From NCBI GenBank assembly GCA_029975435.1, contig JARKPC010000238.1, positions 1 to 34,257 on the forward strand: DNA of 34,257 nucleotides. The letters are read 5' to 3'. Source of the DNA: Propionivibrio sp. Its GTDB lineage: Bacteria; Pseudomonadota; Gammaproteobacteria; Burkholderiales; Rhodocyclaceae. The notes beneath the pieces were generated by a model. It made no database searches and was not told the DNA's origin. It was given only the letters and a program-made list of their open reading frames with translations. Shown here piece by piece: positions 27,940 to 34,257 of the stretch (within the stretch, counting starts at the first letter, position 1; each line of letters opens with the position of its first letter). Both the position numbers and the translations under genes were made by a program.

Positions 27940-28941
27940 TTACGACCACAACGGCGGTTCCTGCATGAGGGCAATCTGCTCGCGCAACTCCAGGATGCGG
28001 TCCTGCCAGTACCGTTGCGTATTGAACCACGGGAACGCCGCCGGAAACGCCGGATCGTCCCAGCGCCGGGCCAGCCAGCCGGCATAGTGGATCAGTCGCA
28101 GGGTCCGCAGCGCCTCGACGAGGTGCAGTTCGCGTGTATCGAACTCATGGAAGTCCTCGTAACCTGCCAGCACATCGGCCAGTTGCCGCGACTGGTCGCC
28201 GCGTTCGCCGGACAGCAGCATCCACAGGTCCTGAACCGCCGGCCCCATGCGCGAATCGTCGAAATCGACGAACCACGGCCCGCCGCCCTCGCCCTCGACC
28301 CACAGCACATTGCCGCAGTGGCAGTCACCATGCAGCCGCAGCGTGGCAAAGTCGCCGGAACGCTCGAAACAGCGCCTGGCACCGTCCAGCGCCTGATCGA
28401 CGACGCCGAAATAAACACCGGCCAGATCGGCCGGCAGGAACCGGCCGTGTTTGAGAAAATCGCGCGGCTCCTCGCCAAAACTGTGGATGCTGATTTCGCC
28501 ACGCTCTTCGAATGCATGCAATTCCCCGACGGCGTGGATGCGCCCGATGAAACGCCCCATCCACTCGAGGGTTTCGCTGCGTTCGAATTCCGGCGCCCTG
28601 CCGCCCTGACGCGGAAAAACGGCAAAACGCAGATCGTTGTGGTGATGCAGGGTTTTCCCGCCGATCGAAAGCGGGGCAACCACCGGCAGTTCACGCGCCG
28701 CCAGTTCGGTGGAAAAGACATGCTCCTCGAGAATCGCCGCATCCGACCAGCGCCCGGCGCGGTAAAACTTCACCACGAGCGGCGCGCCTTCCTCCATGAA
28801 CATCTGATAGACCCGGTTCTCGTAGCTGTTGAGTGCCAGCAAGCGCCCGTCGGGCCTCAATCCGATACTCTCCAGCGCATCGAGCAGCAGATCGGGGGTC
28901 AGCGTTGCGAAGGGCGTCGCGCCGAAACCGGCAGTACGCAT
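27940..28941 (-). CDS. srkA: Stress response kinase A (YihE/RdoA family)
   Basis: SrkA is a cytoplasmic Ser/Thr protein kinase with an aminoglycoside-phosphotransferase-like fold that protects cells under stress. The protein (333 residues from the ATG at 28941) has the N-lobe segment SYENRVYQMFMEEGAPLVVKFYR with the catalytic lysine. It also has the catalytic loop LHGDCHCGN and the metal-binding VDFDDSRMGP. I chose the ATG with GGAG six bases upstream over a GTG four codons earlier. The length is normal. It is followed by the fucU-like gene. Confidence 0.92.
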   Translation of the reverse strand: MRTAGFGATPFATLTPDLLLDALESIGLRPDGRLLALNSYENRVYQMFMEEGAPLVVKFYRAGRWSDAAILEEHVFSTELAARELPVVAPLSIGGKTLHHHNDLRFAVFPRQGGRAPEFERSETLEWMGRFIGRIHAVGELHAFEERGEISIHSFGEEPRDFLKHGRFLPADLAGVYFGVVDQALDGARRCFERSGDFATLRLHGDCHCGNVLWVEGEGGGPWFVDFDDSRMGPAVQDLWMLLSGERGDQSRQLADVLAGYEDFHEFDTRELHLVEALRTLRLIHYAGWLARRWDDPAFPAAFPWFNTQRYWQDRILELREQIALMQEPPLWS

Positions 28942-28954
28942 GTGAATCTCCACG

Positions 28955-28986
28955 ATAAGGATGCAATCTCAATAAGGATGCCATCT
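28955..28986. repeat. Short tandem direct repeat upstream of srkA
   Basis: ATAAGGATGCAATCT (28955-28969) and ATAAGGATGCCATCT (28972-28986) differ at one base and are 17 bp apart, just upstream of the srkA start. A 7-bp hairpin (TTACCGC/GCGGTAA, 29020-29040) lies next to it. The role of either is unknown. Confidence 0.5.
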
Positions 28987-29076
28987 AAACCGTTTCAGCA
29001 TACACCGGAACGTTTGGTTTTACCGCCGCGTGCGCGGTAAGATTGCCCGCTCCCGACTAACCGTAAAGCTTTTCCG

Positions 29077-29832
29077 ATGAGCAGCAATTCGATCGACATC
29101 AGCGAACAGGCCGGCGTGCGTTACCTGCACTTCAGCGCCGAATGGATCCAGGGTGCCATGCGCATCCAGCGTCCGAACGCCCTCGAACTGGCCTACACGC
29201 GCGAAATGATGGCCGGCCTGCTGCTGCGCGATTCGCCGTGGCCCAGAGATGTTCTTCTGGTTGGCCTCGGGGCTGGATCGCTGGCCAAATTCATTTATCA
29301 CAAGCTGCCCGAGACGAGAATCACGGTCGTGGAAATCGATCCGCAGGTGGAGATCATTGCCCGCCTGCATTTCAAGTTGCCGGATGACCCGCTGCGCCTG
29401 CGCGTGATCATCGGCGATGGCGCGCGCTACATGCTCAACGACGACCAGGCTTTCGACTACATTCTGGTCGACGGCTTCGACAAGGACGGCCGCGCCGGCG
29501 CGCTCGACACGGAACCGCTCTACCAGGCCTGCCGGGCGCGACTGACAGCGCGCGGCCTCCTGTCGGTCAACCTGCTCGGCCGAAGCCGCGGATTCGTGGC
29601 CAGCAAGGATCGCATCGCGGCGGCTTTCGACGACCGTGCACTGGTCTTTCCTTCCTGCGACAGCGGCAACGCCATCGCCTTTGCGCGCGGAGACGAACCG
29701 ATCGACGTCACGTTCGACGAACTCATGGAACGGTCCGAACTCATCCGTGACAAAACGGGGCTGAACCTGACCGCTACGGTACATCGCCTCCGCGACGAAG
29801 GATGCCTGGCCAGGAACCGGCTGCTGTTCTAA
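29077..29832 (+). CDS. Spermidine synthase-like (SpeE-fold) protein
   Basis: The 251-residue protein has the Rossmann fold of polyamine synthases and methyltransferases. The nucleotide-binding loop is LLVGLGAGSLAKF (about residues 60-72). The acidic VVEIDPQVE follows, then IIGDGARYM and the DYILVDGFD segment at the active-site loop. The N-terminal beta-domain is short, and the active-site segment reads VDGFD rather than the VDSTDP-type motif of true SpeE, so spermidine synthesis is doubtful. It is divergent from srkA and its stop overlaps the convergent cbiX-like gene by 4 bp. Confidence 0.8.
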   Translation: MSSNSIDISEQAGVRYLHFSAEWIQGAMRIQRPNALELAYTREMMAGLLLRDSPWPRDVLLVGLGAGSLAKFIYHKLPETRITVVEIDPQVEIIARLHFKLPDDPLRLRVIIGDGARYMLNDDQAFDYILVDGFDKDGRAGALDTEPLYQACRARLTARGLLSVNLLGRSRGFVASKDRIAAAFDDRALVFPSCDSGNAIAFARGDEPIDVTFDELMERSELIRDKTGLNLTATVHRLRDEGCLARNRLLF

Positions 29833-30209
29833 CTGCCTTGCCGGGCCATGTTGAGCACGTGGCCAGCCATGGCTTGTACCACGGCGTCGGATTCCCCAAC
29901 CGGGGGCGCCAGTTCGAACGTCACCGCCGGATGCTTTTGATGCAGGGCCGTGAGCTGCTCCGGAATGTCGCGCATCAGATGCCCCCCGCGGGCGATGAAC
30001 AGGGGGACCACCAGGATCCGACGGAAACCTTCCGCCACCAGCTTTTCGGCACATTCGCCGAGATCCGGAGGCATCAGTTCCATGAAAGCGAGTTCGACAC
30101 GCAGGTCGGGAGCCTGTGCCACGACCGTATCGGCGACGCGGCGCAAGGGCAATGCCCACGCCGGTTCACGGGCGCCATGAGCAATCAGGATAAACGCTGT
30201 TTCAGCCAT
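29829..30209 (-). CDS. cbiX: Short CbiX/SirB-type sirohydrochlorin chelatase
   Basis: The 126-residue protein is a single-domain chelatase of the CbiX-short type, which inserts cobalt or iron into sirohydrochlorin as a homodimer. The metal-ligand histidines are in ILIAHGARE (near residue 10) and RGGHLMRDIP (near residue 78). I chose the ATG at 30209, preceded by AAGGAA, since homology begins there. No other cobalamin or siroheme gene is nearby. Confidence 0.87.
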   Translation of the reverse strand: MAETAFILIAHGAREPAWALPLRRVADTVVAQAPDLRVELAFMELMPPDLGECAEKLVAEGFRRILVVPLFIARGGHLMRDIPEQLTALHQKHPAVTFELAPPVGESDAVVQAMAGHVLNMARQGS

Positions 30210-30251
30210 TGAAGTTCCTTGAAAAAGAGCAGCGATTCTAGCGCACGTTTG

Positions 30252-30335
30252 ATCCCCAAGGACCAATTGCGCGATCGATCGAATCGGCCACGAATCTGTT
30301 CGTCACTATATTGGCAGCCCCGTTACCTTGGGGAT
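30252..30335. repeat. Long-spaced inverted repeat upstream of the HPPD-like gene
   Basis: ATCCCCAAGG (30252-30261) and CCTTGGGGAT (30326-30335) are a perfect 10-bp inverted pair. A second pair, GACCAAT (30261-30267) and ATTGGTC (30341-30347), shares the same region. Both could fold in RNA or act as paired operator sites. The 273-base gap 30210-30482 shows no gene; a weak -10 TATATT lies at 30307. Confidence 0.4.
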
Positions 30336-30482
30336 TGCCTATTGGTCAAGCCAGCCTTTAGAATCCCTGCAGTATCCGGGAAACGCTTTCAGGAGTCGCA
30401 CACTGCGAACGGCAAAACGATTCTCCGCAGAAAGCACATAATGTCCCGTCCGCCATCGCTGAAAAATGATCCAGGAGCCAAG

Positions 30483-31367
30483 ATGAACAACGAAACAGAT
30501 CGAGAATCGGTTCCAGAACCGCACAACCCGATCGGGATGGATGGAATCGAGTACATCGAGTTTGCCACATCGAAGCCGCAGGCTCTGGGAGGAATACTGG
30601 AAAGAATGGGATTCCGCCTGGTTGCCAGGCACCGTTCCCGGGAAATAGAGCTCTACCGCCAGGGCTCGATGAACCTGGTCGTCAACTCCCACCCGGCCGA
30701 CATTCCGCGCACCGTCACCCCTGTGGAGCGCCCGGTCATCAGCGCCATGGCCATCCGCGTCCGCGATGCCGACGCCGCCTTCCGCCGCGCGCTGGATCTC
30801 GGCGCATGGGATATTCCCGCGCATGCCCGCGCCGTCGAGTTGAACATACCAGCCATCCACGGCGTGGGTGAAAGCCTGATCTATTTTGTCGACCGTTACG
30901 ACGAGTTCTCGATCTTCGACATCGACTTCCGTGCCATCCCGGGCGTCGACCCCAACCCGCCGGCAATCAACGACATGCATTACTTCGGCCTCGTGCAGTA
31001 TGTCGGGGTTGACCGGACGCTGGACTGGGCCGAATTCTATGCGCAGATTTTCGGGTTCCGGCAACTGCCGGATGCGGTTCGTTTCGGCATCATGCCCAAG
31101 GGCCTCCTCCTGCAGAGTCCGTGCGAAAAGTTCTACCTGCAGCTGATCGAACCGGACGGTGCCGCGCAATACGCCCCCATGGAAGAACACTTCCAGCGCA
31201 TCGGGCTGGGCACGCCGGATGTGATCGCAACCACGCGCGAACTGGAAAATCGCGGCATCGATTTCTTATCCACTGAAAAGGTTCACACCACCGAGCGGGG
31301 CGCCCTGACGGTTGCCATGCTGGGCGGCGTGATGTTCGAACTCGTTCATACCGAAGACGGGAAGTAA
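30483..31367 (+). CDS. 4-hydroxyphenylpyruvate dioxygenase-like VOC protein (QuiC C-terminal type)
   Basis: This 294-residue, two-module vicinal-oxygen-chelate protein has modules at about residues 20-140 and 160-290. Its opening GIEYIEFATSKPQALGGILE and RQGSMNLVVNSH match the HPPD-like C-terminal half of QuiC-type 3-dehydroshikimate dehydratases better than true HPPD. Of the three metal ligands, His166 (MHYFGL) and Glu286 (MFELVH) remain. The expected second histidine is Arg239 (FQRIGL, where VQHIAL-type sequence is usual). I chose the ATG at 30483 (AGGAG upstream) over longer starts. The TIM-barrel partner follows 4 bases later. Catalytic role uncertain. Confidence 0.82.
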   Translation: MNNETDRESVPEPHNPIGMDGIEYIEFATSKPQALGGILERMGFRLVARHRSREIELYRQGSMNLVVNSHPADIPRTVTPVERPVISAMAIRVRDADAAFRRALDLGAWDIPAHARAVELNIPAIHGVGESLIYFVDRYDEFSIFDIDFRAIPGVDPNPPAINDMHYFGLVQYVGVDRTLDWAEFYAQIFGFRQLPDAVRFGIMPKGLLLQSPCEKFYLQLIEPDGAAQYAPMEEHFQRIGLGTPDVIATTRELENRGIDFLSTEKVHTTERGALTVAMLGGVMFELVHTEDGK

Positions 31368-31371
31368 CACC

Positions 31372-32277
31372 GTGCCGATGAATTTCAACGATTTTGGAAT
31401 CGACAGCGCCTCCATGGCCGGCTCGCTGGAGACCCGGCTGAACGCTGCGCGCCGTGCCGGATTCACGCATGCGATGATCTCGGCCACCGACATCGTCGGG
31501 CACCCGTCGAGTGTCGAAGCCGCCGTGCAGGCCATTCACGACAGCGGCCTGCGCGTCACCGGGTTGGAAGCCCTGCGCGACTTCGAAGGACTGACCGGGA
31601 AAATGCACGACTACAAGGTCGATGTGGCCAAATCGATGCTTCAATTGTGCAGCCAGATCGGCGGCCGTCTGCTGCTGACCGAGGCATCCTCCTCGGTTCA
31701 CGCCGATATCGATCCGGAAAAGATTGCCCGCGACTTGCGCAAACTGGCCTTCCTGGCCCTGCCGATGGGCATCCGCATCGCCTTCAAGGGATTGTCGTGG
31801 AGCCGCACGGTTCGCGACTTCTCGGCCGCCGCCGAGATCATCTCCCTGGCCAATTGTCCGAACCTGGGACTGGCTGTCGACGCCTTCGACGTCATCGCCG
31901 CCGGCATTCCACTCGATGATCTCGATCTCATCTTTCCCGACCAGATTTTCCTGGTGCAGCTTTCCGACTTCATGCTGCAGGAGATCCGCTCGAACGAGGA
32001 ACAGGCTTCGACCGCGGCCCATTTCCGGGTATTCCCCGGCGAGGGCGCGCACAGCGAGGCGATCGCCCGGTTCATCGTCAAGCTGGAAGAAATGGGCTAT
32101 TTCGGCGATTACAGCTTCGACGTCTACAACACCGACTACCTGCAAATGCCCGCTGAAACGATCGCCGACCGAGCCCGCCGCGCGGCCGAATGGCTCGGCG
32201 AAACGGTGCTGCGGCGCACCCTTCCCGTCCCGAACATGGAGCGTCTGCGCCGCGCAAAACCAAATAGCCACTGCTGA
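31372..32277 (+). CDS. Sugar phosphate isomerase/epimerase-like TIM-barrel protein (divergent QuiC N-terminal type)
   Basis: The 301-residue protein has a xylose-isomerase-like TIM barrel similar to the dehydratase half of QuiC. QuiC binds its metal through Glu, Asp, Gln and Glu. Here the first Glu is Lys139 (AFKGLSW instead of EALAWG). The Asp is kept (Asp170) and the Gln is kept (Gln196, VQLSD). The last Glu is Asp250 (FDVYN). The nearby QuiC histidine is Asp173. 3-Dehydroshikimate dehydratase activity is therefore doubtful. The GTG at 31372 follows GGGAAG at good spacing; an ATG two codons later is possible. It is probably co-transcribed with the HPPD-like gene. Confidence 0.82.
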   Translation: MPMNFNDFGIDSASMAGSLETRLNAARRAGFTHAMISATDIVGHPSSVEAAVQAIHDSGLRVTGLEALRDFEGLTGKMHDYKVDVAKSMLQLCSQIGGRLLLTEASSSVHADIDPEKIARDLRKLAFLALPMGIRIAFKGLSWSRTVRDFSAAAEIISLANCPNLGLAVDAFDVIAAGIPLDDLDLIFPDQIFLVQLSDFMLQEIRSNEEQASTAAHFRVFPGEGAHSEAIARFIVKLEEMGYFGDYSFDVYNTDYLQMPAETIADRARRAAEWLGETVLRRTLPVPNMERLRRAKPNSHC

Positions 32278-32308
32278 CCGGCTTATCACTTTGCATTCAA
32301 TCCACTCC

Positions 32309-32328
32309 TGCCTGCCCTCAGGCAGGCA
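32309..32328 (+). terminator. Hairpin between the QuiC-like pair and the AbrB-family gene
   Basis: TGCCTGCC and GGCAGGCA form a perfect 8-bp stem with a 4-base loop, 32 bases after the TIM-barrel stop. There is no T-run, so it may only weaken readthrough or protect the upstream mRNA. Confidence 0.4.
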
Positions 32329-32369
32329 TCCATGTGTTCACAAATCCGCCCGGCCCTTGACCTAAGATC

Positions 32370-33431
32370 ATGAAAAGCACCTCAAGGTCCCTCGGCTCCA
32401 TCGCCACGGCGCTCGCCCTAAGCATCTGCGGCGGTTTCATCTTCAGCCTCGTCAAAATCCCCCTGCCATGGATGCTCGGCCCGCTGTTTTTCGTCGGCCT
32501 TGCCGGCATCAACGGAATCAAGGTCAGCGATATCCGCGGCGGGCGCCAGGCAGGGCAATTGCTCGTCGGATGCGCATTGGGCCTCTACTTCACGCCTGAA
32601 GTCAGTCGCCAGTTACTCCAATTCGGCGCCTACATCGTCCTGGCGGCTTTTCTGGCCATCATGGCCGGTGGCCTGGGAAGTCTGGTGCTGCGGCGAGTTT
32701 CGGGCATTGACGCGGCCACGGCGTTCTTCGGCAGCGTCCCCGGAGGCGCCGCCGAAATGGCCGTGATGGCCGAACGCGCCGGCGCCCGTTTCGACCAGGT
32801 AGCCCTGTGCCATTCCCTGCGCTTGCTGCTGGTCGTCTCCATCATCCCGGTTGCCGTAACCATGACCGGTGCCAGCGGCAGTTCGTCCTATACGCCCCTG
32901 ACGAACGATTTCGTCCCTGGAGGGCTGGCCGCGCTGATAATGCTTGCCGCCACCGTCAGTTGGTTGTTCATGAAAACAGGCATGCCGAACGCCTGGATGC
33001 TCGGTTCGCTCGCCGCCAGCATGGGAGCCACCATCAGCGGTTTCACGCTATCGTCGGTTCCACCGCTCCTTTCCGTCGCCGCCCAGATCCTCATCGGCTG
33101 CGCCCTGGGAACGCGCTTCAAACCCAGCCTGCGCTCCGAATCGCGGCAACTGATCAAAGGCGTCCTGGCCGGCGCGTCCTGCACCCTGCTCCTATCCACC
33201 CTGCTGGGCATCCTCGTAGCCTGGTTGATTGGCGAATCCGTCCCGGCGATGGTTCTGGCCACTTCTCCCGGCGGGATCGCTGAAATGTGCCTCACGGCCA
33301 AGATCCTCAAGCTGGGCGTTCCGCTGGTGACCTCCTTCCAGGTCACCCGGTTGGCGATCGTGATCACCTGCTCGTTGCCACTGTGGAATCTTTTCCGGAG
33401 ATTCAAGGATTCCGGAAATATTGGCGAGTAG
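32370..33431 (+). CDS. AbrB-family membrane protein
   Basis: The 353-residue protein has about ten membrane helices built from two similar halves. This is the layout of the AbrB-duplication family, often mislabelled ammonia monooxygenase. Each half carries a re-entrant-type PGG motif, GSVPGGAAEMAVMAERAG and TSPGGIAEMCLTAKIL, and PLPWMLGPLFF/GMPNAWMLGS repeats. Family members are thought to be transporters or membrane regulators; the substrate is unknown. It lies 92 bases after the QuiC-like pair on the same strand, so it may serve the same pathway. Confidence 0.87.
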   Translation: MKSTSRSLGSIATALALSICGGFIFSLVKIPLPWMLGPLFFVGLAGINGIKVSDIRGGRQAGQLLVGCALGLYFTPEVSRQLLQFGAYIVLAAFLAIMAGGLGSLVLRRVSGIDAATAFFGSVPGGAAEMAVMAERAGARFDQVALCHSLRLLLVVSIIPVAVTMTGASGSSSYTPLTNDFVPGGLAALIMLAATVSWLFMKTGMPNAWMLGSLAASMGATISGFTLSSVPPLLSVAAQILIGCALGTRFKPSLRSESRQLIKGVLAGASCTLLLSTLLGILVAWLIGESVPAMVLATSPGGIAEMCLTAKILKLGVPLVTSFQVTRLAIVITCSLPLWNLFRRFKDSGNIGE

Positions 33432-33535
33432 ACGAAAAACGGGGAGAAGCGCCCCCTTCACGCCGGCAAGCCTTTCCGGTTACGATGCGGCCTCCAGCCA
33501 GCGACAGTTTCCTGGCCTTGCACGAGGACTCCTCC

Positions 33536-34252
33536 ATGAGCAACCGAAAGATCCTCGTCGTCGACGACGACAAGCGCCTCCGCGATCTCCTGCAACGCTA
33601 CCTGACGGAACAGGGTTTTGCCGTCCGTACGGCCGAGAACGCCGAGATGATGGACAAGGCTATGGCGCGCGACACCTTCGAGCTGATCATCCTCGACCTG
33701 ATGCTGCCCGGCGAGGACGGCCTGTCGATCTGCCGCCGCCTGCGCGCCAGCGAGCCGCAGCAGGCCATCATCATGCTCACCGCCAAGGGCGACGAGATCG
33801 ACCGCATTGTCGGACTGGAAATGGGCGCCGACGACTACCTGCCCAAGCCGTTCAACCCGCGCGAGCTGGTTGCACGCATCCAGGCCGTGCTGCGCCGGCG
33901 CGTCGCGGTCGTTCCCGGAGCCCCCACGGCTGAGGACAAAGTCATCGTCTTTGGCAACGTGGAAGTCGACCTGGCCACACGGACCCTGAAACGCAACGGC
34001 GAACCGCAATCCCTGACCACCGGCGAATTCGCCGTGCTCAAGGTGCTGCTCGAACACCCGCGCCAGCCGCTCTCGCGCGACCGTCTGATGACCCTGGCGC
34101 GGGGGCGGGAGCAAGGACCGTTCGATCGGGCCATCGATGTGCAGGTATCCCGCCTGCGCAAACTCATCGAACCCGATCCCGCGACGCCGCGCTATCTGCA
34201 AACCGTGTGGGGTTTTGGCTACGTTTTCATTCCCGACGGCGAGGCCCGGTGA
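33536..34252 (+). CDS. ompR: OmpR-family response regulator
   Basis: The 238-residue protein has an N-terminal receiver domain (about residues 3-120) with the acidic pocket VVDDD. The phospho-acceptor Asp is in LIILDLMLPGEDG, and the conserved Lys is in YLPKPF. A winged-helix DNA-binding domain (about 140-235) ends in TVWGFGYVFIPDG. I chose the ATG at 33536 (AGGA upstream). The next codons overlap a possible histidine kinase start, typical of ompR-envZ, which controls outer-membrane porins in response to osmolarity. The OmpR name rests on overall pattern; another PhoB/OmpR-type regulator is possible. Confidence 0.9.
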   Translation: MSNRKILVVDDDKRLRDLLQRYLTEQGFAVRTAENAEMMDKAMARDTFELIILDLMLPGEDGLSICRRLRASEPQQAIIMLTAKGDEIDRIVGLEMGADDYLPKPFNPRELVARIQAVLRRRVAVVPGAPTAEDKVIVFGNVEVDLATRTLKRNGEPQSLTTGEFAVLKVLLEHPRQPLSRDRLMTLARGREQGPFDRAIDVQVSRLRKLIEPDPATPRYLQTVWGFGYVFIPDGEAR

Positions 34253-34257
34253 CGGCA
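34249..34257 (+). CDS. Possible start of the cognate sensor kinase (envZ), partial
   Basis: GTGACGGCA begins at a GTG overlapping the ompR stop by 4 bp (GTGA), the usual ompR-envZ coupling. Only three codons are in the window, so the identity is inferred from context alone. Confidence 0.3.

Noticed and set aside
27406..29040. 544-residue plus-strand frame opposite fucU and srkA
   Set aside because: It is antisense to two genes with clear family motifs, and its product has no recognisable domain.
29020..30159. 379-residue minus-strand frame opposite the SpeE-like gene
   Set aside because: It is a shadow frame; the SpeE-like protein carries the recognisable Rossmann motifs.

Overview
The window looks like chromosome from a betaproteobacterium, most likely a member of the Rhodocyclales. 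The main evidence is the left block ndk-rlmN-pilW-rodZ-ispG-hisS-yfgM-bamB-der, an order known from Betaproteobacteria. The moderately high G+C and the Liv, AbrB and VOC gene content also fit. No species can be named from sequence alone.

Left part (1-14.3 kb), mostly conserved functions. Everything from ndk (9476) down to der (399) reads on the minus strand as one tightly packed operon, with 1-4 bp overlaps between most genes. After der, still on the minus strand, a strong promoter drives an initiator tRNA-fMet. This is followed at once by an rRNA boxA antiterminator and a leader that runs into the 5' end of a 16S rRNA gene at the window edge. To the right of ndk, on the plus strand, lie an HDOD protein, LemA and a GIDE-domain membrane protein with an EF-hand. 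These converge on the ABC-F ATPase Uup.

Middle part (14.3-24.4 kb), an accessory metabolic block beginning at tRNA-Arg(CCU). It holds dhaK-dhaL (two subunits of a dihydroxyacetone-type kinase, no DhaM), a sigma-54 enhancer-binding activator with an unusual four-cysteine N-terminal domain, a complete branched-chain-type amino-acid ABC transporter (livKHMGF) on the opposite strand, and an L-2-amino-thiazoline-4-carboxylate hydrolase-like gene. Strong sigma-54 (-24/-12) promoter matches lie upstream of both dhaK and the hydrolase gene, and a weak one lies upstream of livK. I read the block as one sigma-54 regulon for uptake and breakdown of an unidentified, probably amino-acid-like compound. It is the best candidate here for an undescribed system.

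Right part (24.4-34.3 kb), several small units. A tandem pair of EamA/DMT exporters is divergent from a LysR regulator, with a perfect 10-bp dyad between them and a terminator-like hairpin in the exporter mRNA leader. Next come srkA-fucU, a SpeE-like methyltransferase-fold protein and a short CbiX-type chelatase. A split QuiC-like pair (HPPD-like VOC protein plus TIM-barrel protein) follows; both partners have lost expected metal ligands, and an AbrB-family membrane protein lies just downstream. The window ends in ompR and the probable first codons of envZ.

I saw no CRISPR array, insertion sequence, transposase or phage gene.
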